A stretch of DNA of 64,000 nt. It comes from an uncultured Clostridia bacterium. Its GTDB lineage: Bacteria > Bacillota > Clostridia > TANB77 > CAG-508. The stretch spans positions 62,001 through 126,000 of the forward strand of contig CAKOXT010000003.1 of assembly GCA_934130285.1 (NCBI GenBank), read 5' to 3'. Made by a program: the position numbers and the translations under genes. The notes under the pieces are model-generated. The model ran no database searches. It was not told the DNA's origin and saw only the letters and a list, made by a program, of their open reading frames with translations. How positions within the stretch are numbered: position 1 is the stretch's first letter; every line of letters begins with the position of its first letter. Below are positions 38,101 through 46,528 of the stretch, piece after piece.

Positions 38101-38860
38101 ATTATTAAATTGGAAAGTAGCAACACCAGTATTTGATGGTGCATCAGAAGAAGATATTGAAGAATGTCTACAAATGGCTGGATTAGAGTCAAACGGAAAA
38201 ACAGTTCTATATGATGGTAGAACAGGTGAACCATTTGATAAGCCAATTACAGTTGGTGTAATGTACATGTTAAAACTTCACCACTTAGTTGATGATAAAA
38301 TACATGCTCGTTCAACTGGACCATACTCATTAGTTACACAACAACCACTTGGTGGTAAAGCTCAATTCGGTGGACAGAGATTTGGTGAAATGGAAGTTTG
38401 GGCACTTGAAGCTTACGGTGCAGCTTACACATTACAAGAAATCTTAACAGTAAAATCTGATGATGTTGTAGGTAGAGTAAAAACTTATGAAGCAATCGTA
38501 AAAGGTGAAAACATCCCAGAACCAGGAATACCAGAATCTTTCAAAGTATTAGTAAAAGAGCTTCAATCATTAGGATTAGACGTAAGACTATATTCAGACG
38601 ACAACGAAGAATTGGAATTACAAGAACACGTTGAAGAAGGAATAGAACTTACAGAAGAACAAGGTAGACAAATGATGGAACAAGAAATGTTAGAAGAACA
38701 AAACCTAACAGAAGTTCCAGAAGAAGAATTAGATAGCGACTTAGATGATGAAGACGTTGATATAGACAATTTAGAAACAGATGGATTATTTGATACATTA
38801 TTAGAAGATGATGATCTAGATCCAAATGCATTACTTGGAGATATCGATACAGACGAGTAA
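35111..38860 (+). CDS. rpoB: RNA polymerase beta subunit
   Basis: A 1249-residue beta subunit. Conserved blocks include IPNLIKVQKDSYEWF at the N-terminus, the rifampicin-pocket region (FFGSSQLSQFMDQSNPL, THKRRISALGPGG, with the wild-type Asp, His and Ser), ESPEGPNIGLI, GRHGNKGVISRILP and the C-terminal QPLGGKAQFGGQRFGEMEVWAL block. The last 60 residues are an acidic tail (many Asp and Glu), longer than in Bacillus. The start is TTG 35111 after AGGGGTGA, giving VKVKDIKHEKC. rpoB normally follows rplL; here it follows a divergent rpsT and has its own promoter, so the operon has been separated from the ribosomal stalk genes. Confidence 0.98.
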   Translation: MVKVKDIKHEKCTRKTFSKIGDSIEIPNLIKVQKDSYEWFVKEGLGEVLKDISPIVDYSGNLVLEFFDYYMEEKTKYTLEEAKERDATYSTRLHVKVRLINRETGEIKEQEIYLGDFPLMTDSATFVINGAERVVVSQLVRSPGCYYDSAYDKTGKKIYTSTVMPIRGAWLEYETDSNDVFWVRIDRTRKLPVTSLLRAIGLLTDDQIIDFFGEEDKLIATIAKDPIKTQEDALIEIYKKLRPGELPTVDAARNLFNGLFFDDRRYDLAKVGRYKYNKKLNLASRITNMVAYADVINPETGELFVGKDEVITKEVAEEIQNSGINVVDIKHDDKKIRIIGNGTVDVKAFVSEDVLKDVKAKQIKELVNYEVLKNILENTEEKDLAKVIDERIDELVPKHVTTEDILGSISYLLNLDHGIGKTDDIDHLGNRRIRCVGELLQNQFRIGLTRLERVVRERMTIQDLDVVTPQTLINTKPITSSIREFFGSSQLSQFMDQSNPLSELTHKRRISALGPGGLSRDRAGFEVRDVHYTHYGRLCPIESPEGPNIGLISALTTFAVINEYGFVETPYRKVDKATGKVTDEVEYMTADTEDAYIIAQASEPLDEEGRFVNDRIRVRYLNEIIEVEKDKVDYVDVSPKQLVSVAAAMIPFLEHDDANRALMGANMQRQAVPLMITDSPIVGTGIEYRAAKDSGVVVLADEDGEVTRVVSDEIRIKNKKGEEKVYHLRKFKRTNGATCINQRPIVKKGEIVKRGDIIADGPATDKGEMALGKNLLIAFTTWEGYNYEDAILLNERLVKEDVLTSIHIEDYDCECRDTKLGPEEITRDIPNVGEDSLKDLDEDGIIRVGAEVRPGDILVGKVTPKGETELTAEERLLRAIFGEKAREVRDTSLRVPHGEAGTIVDVKVFTRENSDELGPGVNKVIRVYIAQKRKISVGDKMAGRHGNKGVISRILPEEDMPFMPDGTPVDVVLNPLGVPSRMNLGQVLEVHLGAAARLLNWKVATPVFDGASEEDIEECLQMAGLESNGKTVLYDGRTGEPFDKPITVGVMYMLKLHHLVDDKIHARSTGPYSLVTQQPLGGKAQFGGQRFGEMEVWALEAYGAAYTLQEILTVKSDDVVGRVKTYEAIVKGENIPEPGIPESFKVLVKELQSLGLDVRLYSDDNEELELQEHVEEGIELTEEQGRQMMEQEMLEEQNLTEVPEEELDSDLDDEDVDIDNLETDGLFDTLLEDDDLDPNALLGDIDTDE

Positions 38861-38876
38861 AAATAGAGGGGAACAA

Positions 38877-38895
38877 GGGTGATTAAAAATCACCC
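38877..38895 (+). promoter_or_regulatory. rpoB-rpoC intergenic hairpin
   Basis: GGGTGATT (38877-38884) and AATCACCC (38888-38895) form a tight 8-bp hairpin with a 3-base loop and no T run. A second inverted repeat, TTTTATTAA/TTAATAAAA (38940-38990), follows. These may be RNase processing or stabilising structures between the two genes (inference). Confidence 0.5.
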
Positions 38896-39032
38896 ACCCC
38901 ATATAATAAATGTTAAAATAACTGAATACTTATTCATAATTTTATTAAGATAGCATAGAAGAGTGCACAGCAGTGTAAATTTTAATAAAAGAATGGATGC
39001 CAAAAATAATTTAAGGGGGCTACCATAAAAGT

Positions 39033-42000
39033 ATGGAGGAATTAGAAAGGTTTAACAAAATTAAAATCGGTTTAGCATCAGATGAGAAAATTAGAGAATG
39101 GTCTCATGGAGAAGTAAAAAAACCAGAAACAATAAACTACAGAACATTAAAACCAGAAAAAGATGGACTTTTCTGTGAAAAAATATTTGGTCCAACAAAA
39201 GACTGGGAATGTCATTGTGGTAAATATAAAAGAGTAAGATATAAAGGAATAGTTTGCGACAGATGTGGTGTTGAAGTAACAAAAGCTAAAGTAAGACGTG
39301 AAAGAATGGGACACATTGAATTAGCTGCTCCAGTAGCACATATTTGGTATTTCAAAGGAATACCAAGTAGAATAGCATTATTGCTAGATATCTCACCAAG
39401 AGAATTAGAAAAAGTTATTTATTTTGCATCATATATAGTTACAGATAAAGGAACATCTGGATTATTGAAATGCCAAATAATAAATGAAAAAGAATACCAT
39501 GAAGCTGTTGAAAAATACGGAAGAGGATCTTTCAAAGCAGAAATGGGAGCTGAAGCAATCAGAAAATTATTAACAGAAATTGATATTGAAAAATTATCAG
39601 AAAAATTAAAGAAAGAATTAGTAAAAGCTTCAGAGCAAAAGAAAGCTAAAATAGCAAAAAGATTGGATACAGTAGAAAGCTTCAGATTATCAGGAAATAA
39701 ACCAGAATGGATGATCATGAATGTTGTTCCTGTACTTCCACCAGAACTAAGACCAATGGTTCAATTAGATGGTGGTAGATTTGCTACATCAGATTTAAAT
39801 GATTTATATAGAAGAGTAATAAACAGAAATAACAGATTAAAAAGATTATTAGAATTAGGTGCTCCAGAGATAATTGTAAGAAACGAAAAGAGAATGTTAC
39901 AAGAATCTGTAGATGCATTAATAGATAACGGAAGACGTGGAAGACCAGTAACAGGTGCTGGAAATAGACCATTAAAATCTATTTCAGACATGTTAAAAGG
40001 AAAACAAGGTAGATTCCGTCAAAACTTATTAGGAAAGAGAGTTGACTATTCTGGACGTTCAGTTATTGTTGTTGGACCAGAATTGAAAATATATCAATGT
40101 GGACTTCCTAAAGAAATGGCAATTGAATTATTCAAACCATTCGTTATGAAAGAATTGGTTGGAAGAGGAATTGCTCACAATATTAAAAATGCAAAGAGAA
40201 TGGTAGAAAAATTAAGACCAGAAGTTTGGGATATATTAGAGTACGTTATAAAAGATCACCCAGTATTATTAAACCGTGCTCCAACACTACACAGACTTGG
40301 TATTCAAGCATTCGAACCAGTACTAGTTGAAGGTAGAGCTATCAAATTACACCCATTAGTATGTACAGCATTCAACGCTGACTTCGATGGTGACCAGATG
40401 GCTGTTCACGTACCATTAACACCAGAAGCTCAAGCAGAAGCAAGATACTTAATGCTTTCAGTAAATAACTTATTAAAACCACAAGATGGTAAACCAGTTA
40501 CAGTACCTACACAGGATATGATTCTTGGTGCATACTACTTAACAGTTCAAATTGATGGTGAAAAAGGTGAAGGAATGTACTTCTCTGATAAAGATGAAGC
40601 TTTAATGGCTTATCAAAACGGAGATGTTGGATTACACTGTAAAGTTAAAGTAAGAATGAGTAAAGAAATCAATGGAGAAATCAAAACAAAGACAATAGAT
40701 GCAACAGTTGGTAGAATTATCTATAATGAAGGAATTCCACAAGATTTAGGATTTGTAGATAGATCTGATCCAGAAAAGGCATTTGATCTTGAAATTGACT
40801 TCCCAGTTATCAAGAAAAACTTAGGAACAATCATTGCAAAATGTATAAATGTTCATGGTTTATCAAAATCAGCTGAAGTTCTAGATTATATCAAAGCAAC
40901 TGGTTACAAATACTCAACAAAAGGTGCTATCACAGTGTCTGTTGCTGATGTTGCCGTACCAGAAGCTAAGAAAGAAATATTAGCAAAAGCTGATCAAGAT
41001 GTAGAAAATATAAGAAAACAATTCAAACGTGGTTTGATAACAAACGAAGAAAGATACGACGCTGTTATCAAAGTTTGGGAAAAAGCAACTAAAGACGTTA
41101 CAGAAGCTATGAAAGATAACTTCGATGATTTGAACCCAATTTACATGATGGCACAATCAGGAGCCAGAGGTAACATGAACCAGTTAAGACAAATCGCTGG
41201 TATGCGTGGACTTATGGCCGATACATCAGGTAAAGCCGTTGAAATCCCTATCAAATCATGCTTCCGTGAAGGTCTAGATGCATTAGAGTACTTCATTTCA
41301 TCACACGGTGCTAGAAAAGGTCTTGCTGATACAGCCTTAAGAACTGCCGATTCTGGATACTTAACAAGAAGACTTGTTGATGTTTCACAAGACTTAATCA
41401 TCAGAGAAGATGATTGTGGAACTCACGATGGAATAGAAGTTGAAGAAATTAGAGATGGAAATCAAGTACTAGAAAAACTAGACGAAAGACTAGTAGGTAG
41501 ATACTTAGTTGACGACTTATACGATCCAGAAACAAAAGAATTATTATGTGATACAAACACAATGATCACAGATGATTTAGCTAAGAAGATTATGAACAGT
41601 GGAATTACTAAAGTAAAAGTTAGATCAATTCTTGGATGTAGAAGTAAATATGGAGCTTGTAGCAAGTGCTATGGTATGGGACTAGCAACAAGACAAAGAG
41701 TAGCAATAGGAGAATCTGTTGGAATTATAGCTGCACAATCAATTGGTGAGCCTGGTACACAGCTTACAATGAGAACTTTCCATACTGGTGGTGTAGCTGG
41801 AGGAGATATCACACAAGGTCTTCCTAGAGTTGAGGAGTTATTTGAAGCTAGAAACCCTAAAGGTTTAGCTACAATAACTGAAATAGATGGTAAAGTTACA
41901 ATAAATGATGACAAGAAGAGAAAAGAAGTAACTGTAGTTGGAAAAGACGATGCTAAGACATACGTAATTCCATTTGGTTCAAAACTAAAAGTAAAAGAAG

Positions 42001-42581
42001 GAGACGAGATAAAAGCTGGTGCTCCACTTACAGAAGGAAGTATTAACCCTAACGAAATACTTGCAATCAATGGACCAGAAGGAGTTTATAACTATATTAT
42101 TTCTGAAGTTCAAAAAGTTTATAGAAACCAAGGTGTTGATATCAACGATAAACACATCGAAGTTATAACAAAACAAATGCTTAATAAAGTAAGAGTTGAA
42201 GACGCTGGAGATACAGGATTATTCACAGCTTCACTTGTAGATATGTATGAATTCGAAGATGCAAATAATAAAGCAATCGAAGAAGGAAAGAGACCTGCAA
42301 AAGGAAGAAGAGTATTACTTGGAATCACAAAAGCATCTTTAGCAACAGACAGTTTCTTATCAGCTGCATCATTCCAAGAGACAACAAAAGTCTTAACAGA
42401 AGCAGCAATCAAAGGTAAGACAGACGAATTATTAGGATTAAAAGAAAATGTTATTATTGGTAAATTAATCCCAGCTGGAACTGGTTTGAAAAAATACAAA
42501 AACTTAAAAATTAACACAGAAGTAAAAAAAGAAGAACCTGAAGAAGCTCCAGTAGAACAAGAAGAAACAGAAAATGCATAA
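39033..42581 (+). CDS. rpoC: RNA polymerase beta' subunit
   Basis: An 1182-residue beta' subunit. Visible: the N-terminal zinc ribbon (CHCGKYKR, CDRCGVEV), the rudder/lid region (NRAPTLHRLGIQAFEP), the catalytic NADFDGDQMAVH loop with its three Asp, the bridge helix and trigger loop (SGARGNMNQLRQIAGMRGLM, VSQDLIIR) and the second zinc site (CRSKYGACSKCYG). The C-terminal tail is Glu-rich. AAGGGGG lies 13 bases before ATG 39033, a long spacing, but the N-terminus matches the family, so the start stands. It is separated from rpoB by 172 bases with hairpins. Confidence 0.98.
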   Translation: MEELERFNKIKIGLASDEKIREWSHGEVKKPETINYRTLKPEKDGLFCEKIFGPTKDWECHCGKYKRVRYKGIVCDRCGVEVTKAKVRRERMGHIELAAPVAHIWYFKGIPSRIALLLDISPRELEKVIYFASYIVTDKGTSGLLKCQIINEKEYHEAVEKYGRGSFKAEMGAEAIRKLLTEIDIEKLSEKLKKELVKASEQKKAKIAKRLDTVESFRLSGNKPEWMIMNVVPVLPPELRPMVQLDGGRFATSDLNDLYRRVINRNNRLKRLLELGAPEIIVRNEKRMLQESVDALIDNGRRGRPVTGAGNRPLKSISDMLKGKQGRFRQNLLGKRVDYSGRSVIVVGPELKIYQCGLPKEMAIELFKPFVMKELVGRGIAHNIKNAKRMVEKLRPEVWDILEYVIKDHPVLLNRAPTLHRLGIQAFEPVLVEGRAIKLHPLVCTAFNADFDGDQMAVHVPLTPEAQAEARYLMLSVNNLLKPQDGKPVTVPTQDMILGAYYLTVQIDGEKGEGMYFSDKDEALMAYQNGDVGLHCKVKVRMSKEINGEIKTKTIDATVGRIIYNEGIPQDLGFVDRSDPEKAFDLEIDFPVIKKNLGTIIAKCINVHGLSKSAEVLDYIKATGYKYSTKGAITVSVADVAVPEAKKEILAKADQDVENIRKQFKRGLITNEERYDAVIKVWEKATKDVTEAMKDNFDDLNPIYMMAQSGARGNMNQLRQIAGMRGLMADTSGKAVEIPIKSCFREGLDALEYFISSHGARKGLADTALRTADSGYLTRRLVDVSQDLIIREDDCGTHDGIEVEEIRDGNQVLEKLDERLVGRYLVDDLYDPETKELLCDTNTMITDDLAKKIMNSGITKVKVRSILGCRSKYGACSKCYGMGLATRQRVAIGESVGIIAAQSIGEPGTQLTMRTFHTGGVAGGDITQGLPRVEELFEARNPKGLATITEIDGKVTINDDKKRKEVTVVGKDDAKTYVIPFGSKLKVKEGDEIKAGAPLTEGSINPNEILAINGPEGVYNYIISEVQKVYRNQGVDINDKHIEVITKQMLNKVRVEDAGDTGLFTASLVDMYEFEDANNKAIEEGKRPAKGRRVLLGITKASLATDSFLSAASFQETTKVLTEAAIKGKTDELLGLKENVIIGKLIPAGTGLKKYKNLKINTEVKKEEPEEAPVEQEETENA

Positions 42582-42590
42582 ATAAAAAAT

Positions 42591-42624
42591 AAGCCTCTTA
42601 GCTAAAAAGTTAAGAGGCTTTTTG
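42591..42624 (+). terminator. intrinsic terminator of rpoBC
   Basis: AAGCCTCTTA (42591-42600) pairs with TAAGAGGCTT (42611-42620), then TTTG. Confidence 0.92.
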
Positions 42625-42657
42625 TTATTTAAAATAGAATCCTTTAAGAACTATATA

Positions 42658-42686
42658 TTGATAAAAACGTAAAAAGAAGATATAAT
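42658..42686 (+). promoter_or_regulatory. hslO promoter
   Basis: TTGATA (42658-42663), 17-base spacer, TATAAT (42681-42686). Confidence 0.65.
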
Positions 42687-42716
42687 ACCAAAAGCATTAA
42701 ATTTAGAAAGGAAGAT

Positions 42717-43601
42717 ATGTCGGTGGGAAGTATATTAAAAAAGTATTTAGCATATGAAGGAAAAGTAGCAATAACAGTAATAGAATCAACACAAATAGTT
42801 GAAGAAGCCAGAAAAATTCATGATCTAACACCAACTACAACAGCAACACTAGGAAGACTATTAACAGCTACAGCATTATTAGGAAGCGATTTAAAAAATG
42901 AAACAGATAGTATAAGTGCTCAAATCAAAGGCAATGGACCAATTGGATCTATGGTAGCAGTTTCAGATAGCTTGCCAAGAGTCAGAGCGTACATTCAAAA
43001 TCCACATATAGAATTGCCATTAAATCAAAACGGAAAAATAGATGTAGGGGGAGCAGTAGGAAAAAACGGATATCTAAATATAATAAAAGATATAGGAATG
43101 AAAGAGCCATATATAGGAATAGTTCCATTAACAAGTGGAGAAATAGCAGAAGATTTTGCAAGATATTTTGTTGAATCAGAACAAAAAAGATCTGCAATTG
43201 CACTAGGAGTTTTAGTAAATAAAGATGGAGTAAAGAAAGCAGGAGGATATCTAATCACACTAATGCCAGACGCTACAGACGAAATTGTAACAAAACTCGA
43301 AGAAAATATAGCAAAAGTGCCATCTATAAGCAAAATGTTAGATGAAAATAAAAAAATAGACGAAATTGCAACAATTATAACAGGAGATGACGATATACAA
43401 GAGATTGAAGAAAACACATCTCCAAAATATGAATGCAATTGTAATCGTGATAAGTTTGAAAAAGGATTAATTTCCTTAGGGAAAAGCGAACTAGAAGAAA
43501 TTGCAAAAGAAGAAAAAACTATCGAAACAGTATGCCATTTTTGCAATAAAAAATACACTTTTGACAAAGACGAAATTCAAAAATTAATAGACAAAATGTA
43601 G
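42717..43601 (+). CDS. hslO: Hsp33 redox-regulated chaperone
   Basis: A 294-residue Hsp33. The N-terminal chaperone domain (1-230) shows LGRLLTATALLGSDLKNE, QIKGNGPIGSMVAVSD and GEIAEDFARYFVESEQ. The C-terminal redox switch has the four zinc cysteines as CNC (about 238-240) and CHFC (about 274-277), so oxidative activation should work. Cytoplasmic; binds unfolding proteins during oxidative stress. The start ATG 42717 follows AAAGGAAG with a short gap; GTG 42723 is an in-frame alternative. It has its own promoter after the rpoC terminator. Confidence 0.95.
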   Translation: MSVGSILKKYLAYEGKVAITVIESTQIVEEARKIHDLTPTTTATLGRLLTATALLGSDLKNETDSISAQIKGNGPIGSMVAVSDSLPRVRAYIQNPHIELPLNQNGKIDVGGAVGKNGYLNIIKDIGMKEPYIGIVPLTSGEIAEDFARYFVESEQKRSAIALGVLVNKDGVKKAGGYLITLMPDATDEIVTKLEENIAKVPSISKMLDENKKIDEIATIITGDDDIQEIEENTSPKYECNCNRDKFEKGLISLGKSELEEIAKEEKTIETVCHFCNKKYTFDKDEIQKLIDKM

Positions 43602-43640
43602 TAAAATGTCATTTGTTACTAAAATGAAATTCTTCTGTAA

Positions 43641-43669
43641 TTGACTTATAATATATCGGAATTTATAAT
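43641..43669 (+). promoter_or_regulatory. promoter for the 43704 gene
   Basis: TTGACT (43641-43646), 17-base spacer, TATAAT (43664-43669): near consensus. Confidence 0.7.
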
Positions 43670-43703
43670 TAGTTCACTTTTGAAAGTCAAGAGGAGAATG
43701 AAA

Positions 43704-44378
43704 GTGGAAGAGATAATTGAAAAAAAAGAAATCAAGTTAAATGTTAATAATGAACTTGAAAAAATTAATAGCAGAACAATTTTTGAATTTAAAAAAACTA
43801 TGGATAATTTTGATTTGAAAAAAATCAAAGCATATAAAATAAAAGATGGCGAAAGAACAGTTAGTGTTTTATTCTATGATAATGATTTTTTTGCAATAGA
43901 TAGAGTAAATTTTAAAGATGGTTATGAATACAATCCAGATAAAGAGTTCTTTGGAATATCAGAAAACTTAAATTATAGAATAAAGAAAATTCCTAATGTT
44001 GCTAAAACAAGAAAGATATTAAACATAGAAGATATAGAAACAAGAATATACGATGTTTCAGAATATATTATACTTCTAAAGAAAGAAAATCTACGAGTTT
44101 TAAGAGTAAATGGAAGTAGTGACATTCAAGATATAAAGCACGAAGAATATAAAATTAATCTTGAAAATGTTGAAAAAGAAATTGAAAACTTAGAATTTGA
44201 AGAAGAAGAAAAACTTAAAGAAGAAAGAAGTATAAAAAATAGAATAAGAAAAATAACAGAAAAGGCGAGAACATTAATAGTTGAACCATTTAAACTATTG
44301 AGAAACAAATTAATGAAAACAAATCAAGTAAAAATGTTGTCAGATGGAAAACATAGTATATTTGATAAAGAAGATTAA
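43704..44378 (+). CDS. unassigned cytoplasmic protein with coiled-coil C-terminal part
   Basis: A 224-residue protein of unknown family. GAGGAG (43691-43696) sits directly against ATG 43698, so GTG 43704 at normal distance is the better start. No signal or membrane segment. The first part (about 1-145) has short alternating strands (VSVLFYDNDFFAIDRV, FFGISENLNYRIKKI); about 155-205 is a Glu/Lys-rich coiled coil (EKEIENLEFEEEEKLKEERSIKNRI); the end is basic. It is monocistronic with a near-consensus promoter and a strong terminator. Confidence 0.55.
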   Translation: MEEIIEKKEIKLNVNNELEKINSRTIFEFKKTMDNFDLKKIKAYKIKDGERTVSVLFYDNDFFAIDRVNFKDGYEYNPDKEFFGISENLNYRIKKIPNVAKTRKILNIEDIETRIYDVSEYIILLKKENLRVLRVNGSSDIQDIKHEEYKINLENVEKEIENLEFEEEEKLKEERSIKNRIRKITEKARTLIVEPFKLLRNKLMKTNQVKMLSDGKHSIFDKED

Positions 44379-44387
44379 AAATTAACG

Positions 44388-44437
44388 CACCTTTGAATAT
44401 TAGATGAACAATAATATTCAAAGGTGTATTTTTTTAT
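44388..44437 (+). terminator. intrinsic terminator
   Basis: CACCTTTGAATATT (44388-44401) pairs with AATATTCAAAGGTG (44413-44426), then TATTTTTTT. Confidence 0.9.
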
Positions 44438-44498
44438 CAAAATGAATTAACAAATAAAAAGGTGTATTTATTAATCAAAACGAATTAATAAATAAATT
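44423..44498 (+). repeat. imperfect 38-bp tandem duplication
   Basis: Unit 1 (44423-44460) and unit 2 (44461-44498), both opening GGTGTATTT, match at 32 of 38 positions by eye. Unit 1 contains the T run of the preceding terminator; unit 2 does not extend the stem. Confidence 0.65.
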
Positions 44499-44568
44499 AA
44501 AGAGAAGGAAAAATAGATATAAAAGTAACAAAAAATTAAGCAAAAGCCTGTATTTAGCATATAAAAGA

Positions 44569-44597
44569 TTGATTTTTTCAATGTTTAGTTATATAAT
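44569..44597 (+). promoter_or_regulatory. gatCAB promoter
   Basis: TTGATT (44569-44574), 17-base spacer, TATAAT (44592-44597), 28 bases before gatC. Confidence 0.6.
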
Positions 44598-44625
44598 AAA
44601 CATTATTTGAAAGGAGATGGAATAT

Positions 44626-44913
44626 ATGCAAATTGAAGATAAAGATGTTCTACATATAGCAAAATTAGCTCGTTTAAAATTAGCAGACAATGAGTTAGAA
44701 AACTACAAGAAAAATTTACAAGAAATATTAGATTTTGCAGATACTATAAACCATGTAAACACAGATGATATTGGAGAGACAATAGGTATTAATGAGAATT
44801 ATAATGTATTTAGAAAAGATGAAATAGTACAAAATAGTGATAAAGATGAATTATTAGCAAACGCACCAAGCCAAGACGAAGGAATGTTTAGAATACCAAA
44901 AGTTATAAATTAA
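44626..44913 (+). CDS. gatC: Asp/Glu-tRNA amidotransferase subunit C
   Basis: A 95-residue subunit that wraps around GatA and stabilises the amidotransferase converting misacylated Glu-tRNA(Gln) or Asp-tRNA(Asn). VLHIAKLARLKLADNELENYKKNLQEILDFADTINHVNTDDI is the GatC pattern in shortened sense: helix, helix, then an extended belt. The start is ATG 44626, nine bases after AAGGAG; the in-frame ATG at 44617 touches that site. It is first in gatCAB, with gatA 110 bases downstream. Confidence 0.93.
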   Translation: MQIEDKDVLHIAKLARLKLADNELENYKKNLQEILDFADTINHVNTDDIGETIGINENYNVFRKDEIVQNSDKDELLANAPSQDEGMFRIPKVIN

Positions 44914-45023
44914 CAAAAATATTTAAGATTCAATAAAAATCACGAAGATGGAAATATAAAGAGAGTATATTCTTGGCCTCATATATATCAAGAATATCAA
45001 AACACTATGAAAGGGGAAATATA

Positions 45024-46487
45024 ATGGAAATCTACGAACTTACAGTACATGAGTTGATGGATAAATTAGAGAAAAAAGAACTTACATCAACACAAATAAC
45101 AGAAAGCTATTTAAAAAGAATAGAAGAAAAAGAAAAAGACGTACAAGCATTTGTAACAATAACAGCAGATGAAGCTCTTAAACAAGCAAAAGAAATAGAT
45201 GAAAATCCTTCAGAAAGAACAGGAAAATTAGCCGGAATACCAATAGGTATAAAAGATAATATGTGTACAAAAGGTATAAAAACAACATGTAGTTCAAAAA
45301 TGCTAGAAAACTTTGTATCACCATATGACGGAACAGTAGTAAAAAAATTAAAAGATGAAAAAATGATTTCATTAGGAAAATTAAACATGGATGAATTTGC
45401 AATGGGAGGTTCAACAGAATATTCATACTTCCATCCAACACACAATCCATGGAACTTAAATAAAGTACCAGGAGGATCTTCAGGAGGAAGCGCAGCAGCA
45501 GTCGCAGCAAACTTAGTGCCATGGGCACTTGGAAGTGACACAGGTGGATCAATTCGTCAACCATCTTCACTTTGCGGTGTTGTTGGATTAAAACCAACTT
45601 ATGGTCTAGTTTCAAGATATGGATTAGTTGCATTCGCATCATCACTAGATCAAATAGGACCAATAACAAAAGACGTAGAAGATAGTGCAATTTTATTAAA
45701 TGTAATAGCAGGACATGATGAAAAAGATACAACATCAGTAAATTTAGAGAAAAAAGATTATACAAAGAGCTTAGTAAAAGATGTTAAAGGATTGAAAATA
45801 GGATTACCAAAAGAATTTATCGGCGAAGGAATAAATGAAGAAGTAAAACAAGCTATATTAGAAACTGCTAAAAAATACGAAGAATTAGGTGCAACAGTTG
45901 AAGAATGTAGTTTAGACATTGGAAAAGAAGCATTAGCTGTTTACTATATTATTGCCTGTGCAGAAGCAAGTTCAAACTTAGGTAGATTTGATGGAATTAG
46001 ATACGGATACAGATCAGAAAAATTTGATAATTTAAGAGAGATATATATAAACTCAAGAACAGAAGGATTTGGACCAGAAGTAAAGAGAAGAATTATATTA
46101 GGAACTTACGTATTATCATCTGGATACTATGATGCATATTACAAAAAGGCTCAAAAAGTTAGAACAGTAATAAGAAACGAATATCAAAAATTATTCGAAA
46201 AATATGATTTAATTCTAACACCAACATCACCAACAGTAGCATTTGGAATAGGTGAAAAATCTAACAATCCACTTGAAATGTATTTAGCTGATATATGTAC
46301 TGTACCTGTTAATATTGCTGGATTGCCAGGAATGAGCATACCTGTATCTTTAGATAAACAAGGAATGCCAATAGGAATTCAACTTATCGGAAAACATTTC
46401 GATGAAGAAACAATATTCAGAGCAGCATATACATTAGAACAAGAAGTTAAATTCAGAGAGAAATATAAACCAGAGTTTAAAAAATAG
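45024..46487 (+). CDS. gatA: Asp/Glu-tRNA amidotransferase subunit A
   Basis: A 487-residue amidase-signature enzyme that hydrolyses glutamine and passes ammonia to GatB. The Ser-cisSer-Lys triad is visible: Lys in IGIKDNMCTKG, and Ser residues in GGSSGGSAAA and GSDTGGSIRQPSS. Start at ATG 45024, seven bases after AAGGGG, giving MEIYELTVHELMDKL; an upstream in-frame ATG at 44973 lacks a ribosome binding site and would add 17 unconserved residues. It lies 41 bases before gatB. Confidence 0.97.
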   Translation: MEIYELTVHELMDKLEKKELTSTQITESYLKRIEEKEKDVQAFVTITADEALKQAKEIDENPSERTGKLAGIPIGIKDNMCTKGIKTTCSSKMLENFVSPYDGTVVKKLKDEKMISLGKLNMDEFAMGGSTEYSYFHPTHNPWNLNKVPGGSSGGSAAAVAANLVPWALGSDTGGSIRQPSSLCGVVGLKPTYGLVSRYGLVAFASSLDQIGPITKDVEDSAILLNVIAGHDEKDTTSVNLEKKDYTKSLVKDVKGLKIGLPKEFIGEGINEEVKQAILETAKKYEELGATVEECSLDIGKEALAVYYIIACAEASSNLGRFDGIRYGYRSEKFDNLREIYINSRTEGFGPEVKRRIILGTYVLSSGYYDAYYKKAQKVRTVIRNEYQKLFEKYDLILTPTSPTVAFGIGEKSNNPLEMYLADICTVPVNIAGLPGMSIPVSLDKQGMPIGIQLIGKHFDEETIFRAAYTLEQEVKFREKYKPEFKK

Positions 46488-46528
46488 AAATCACTAACCT
46501 AAAAAGCAAAATAAAGGAGGAAACAAAG

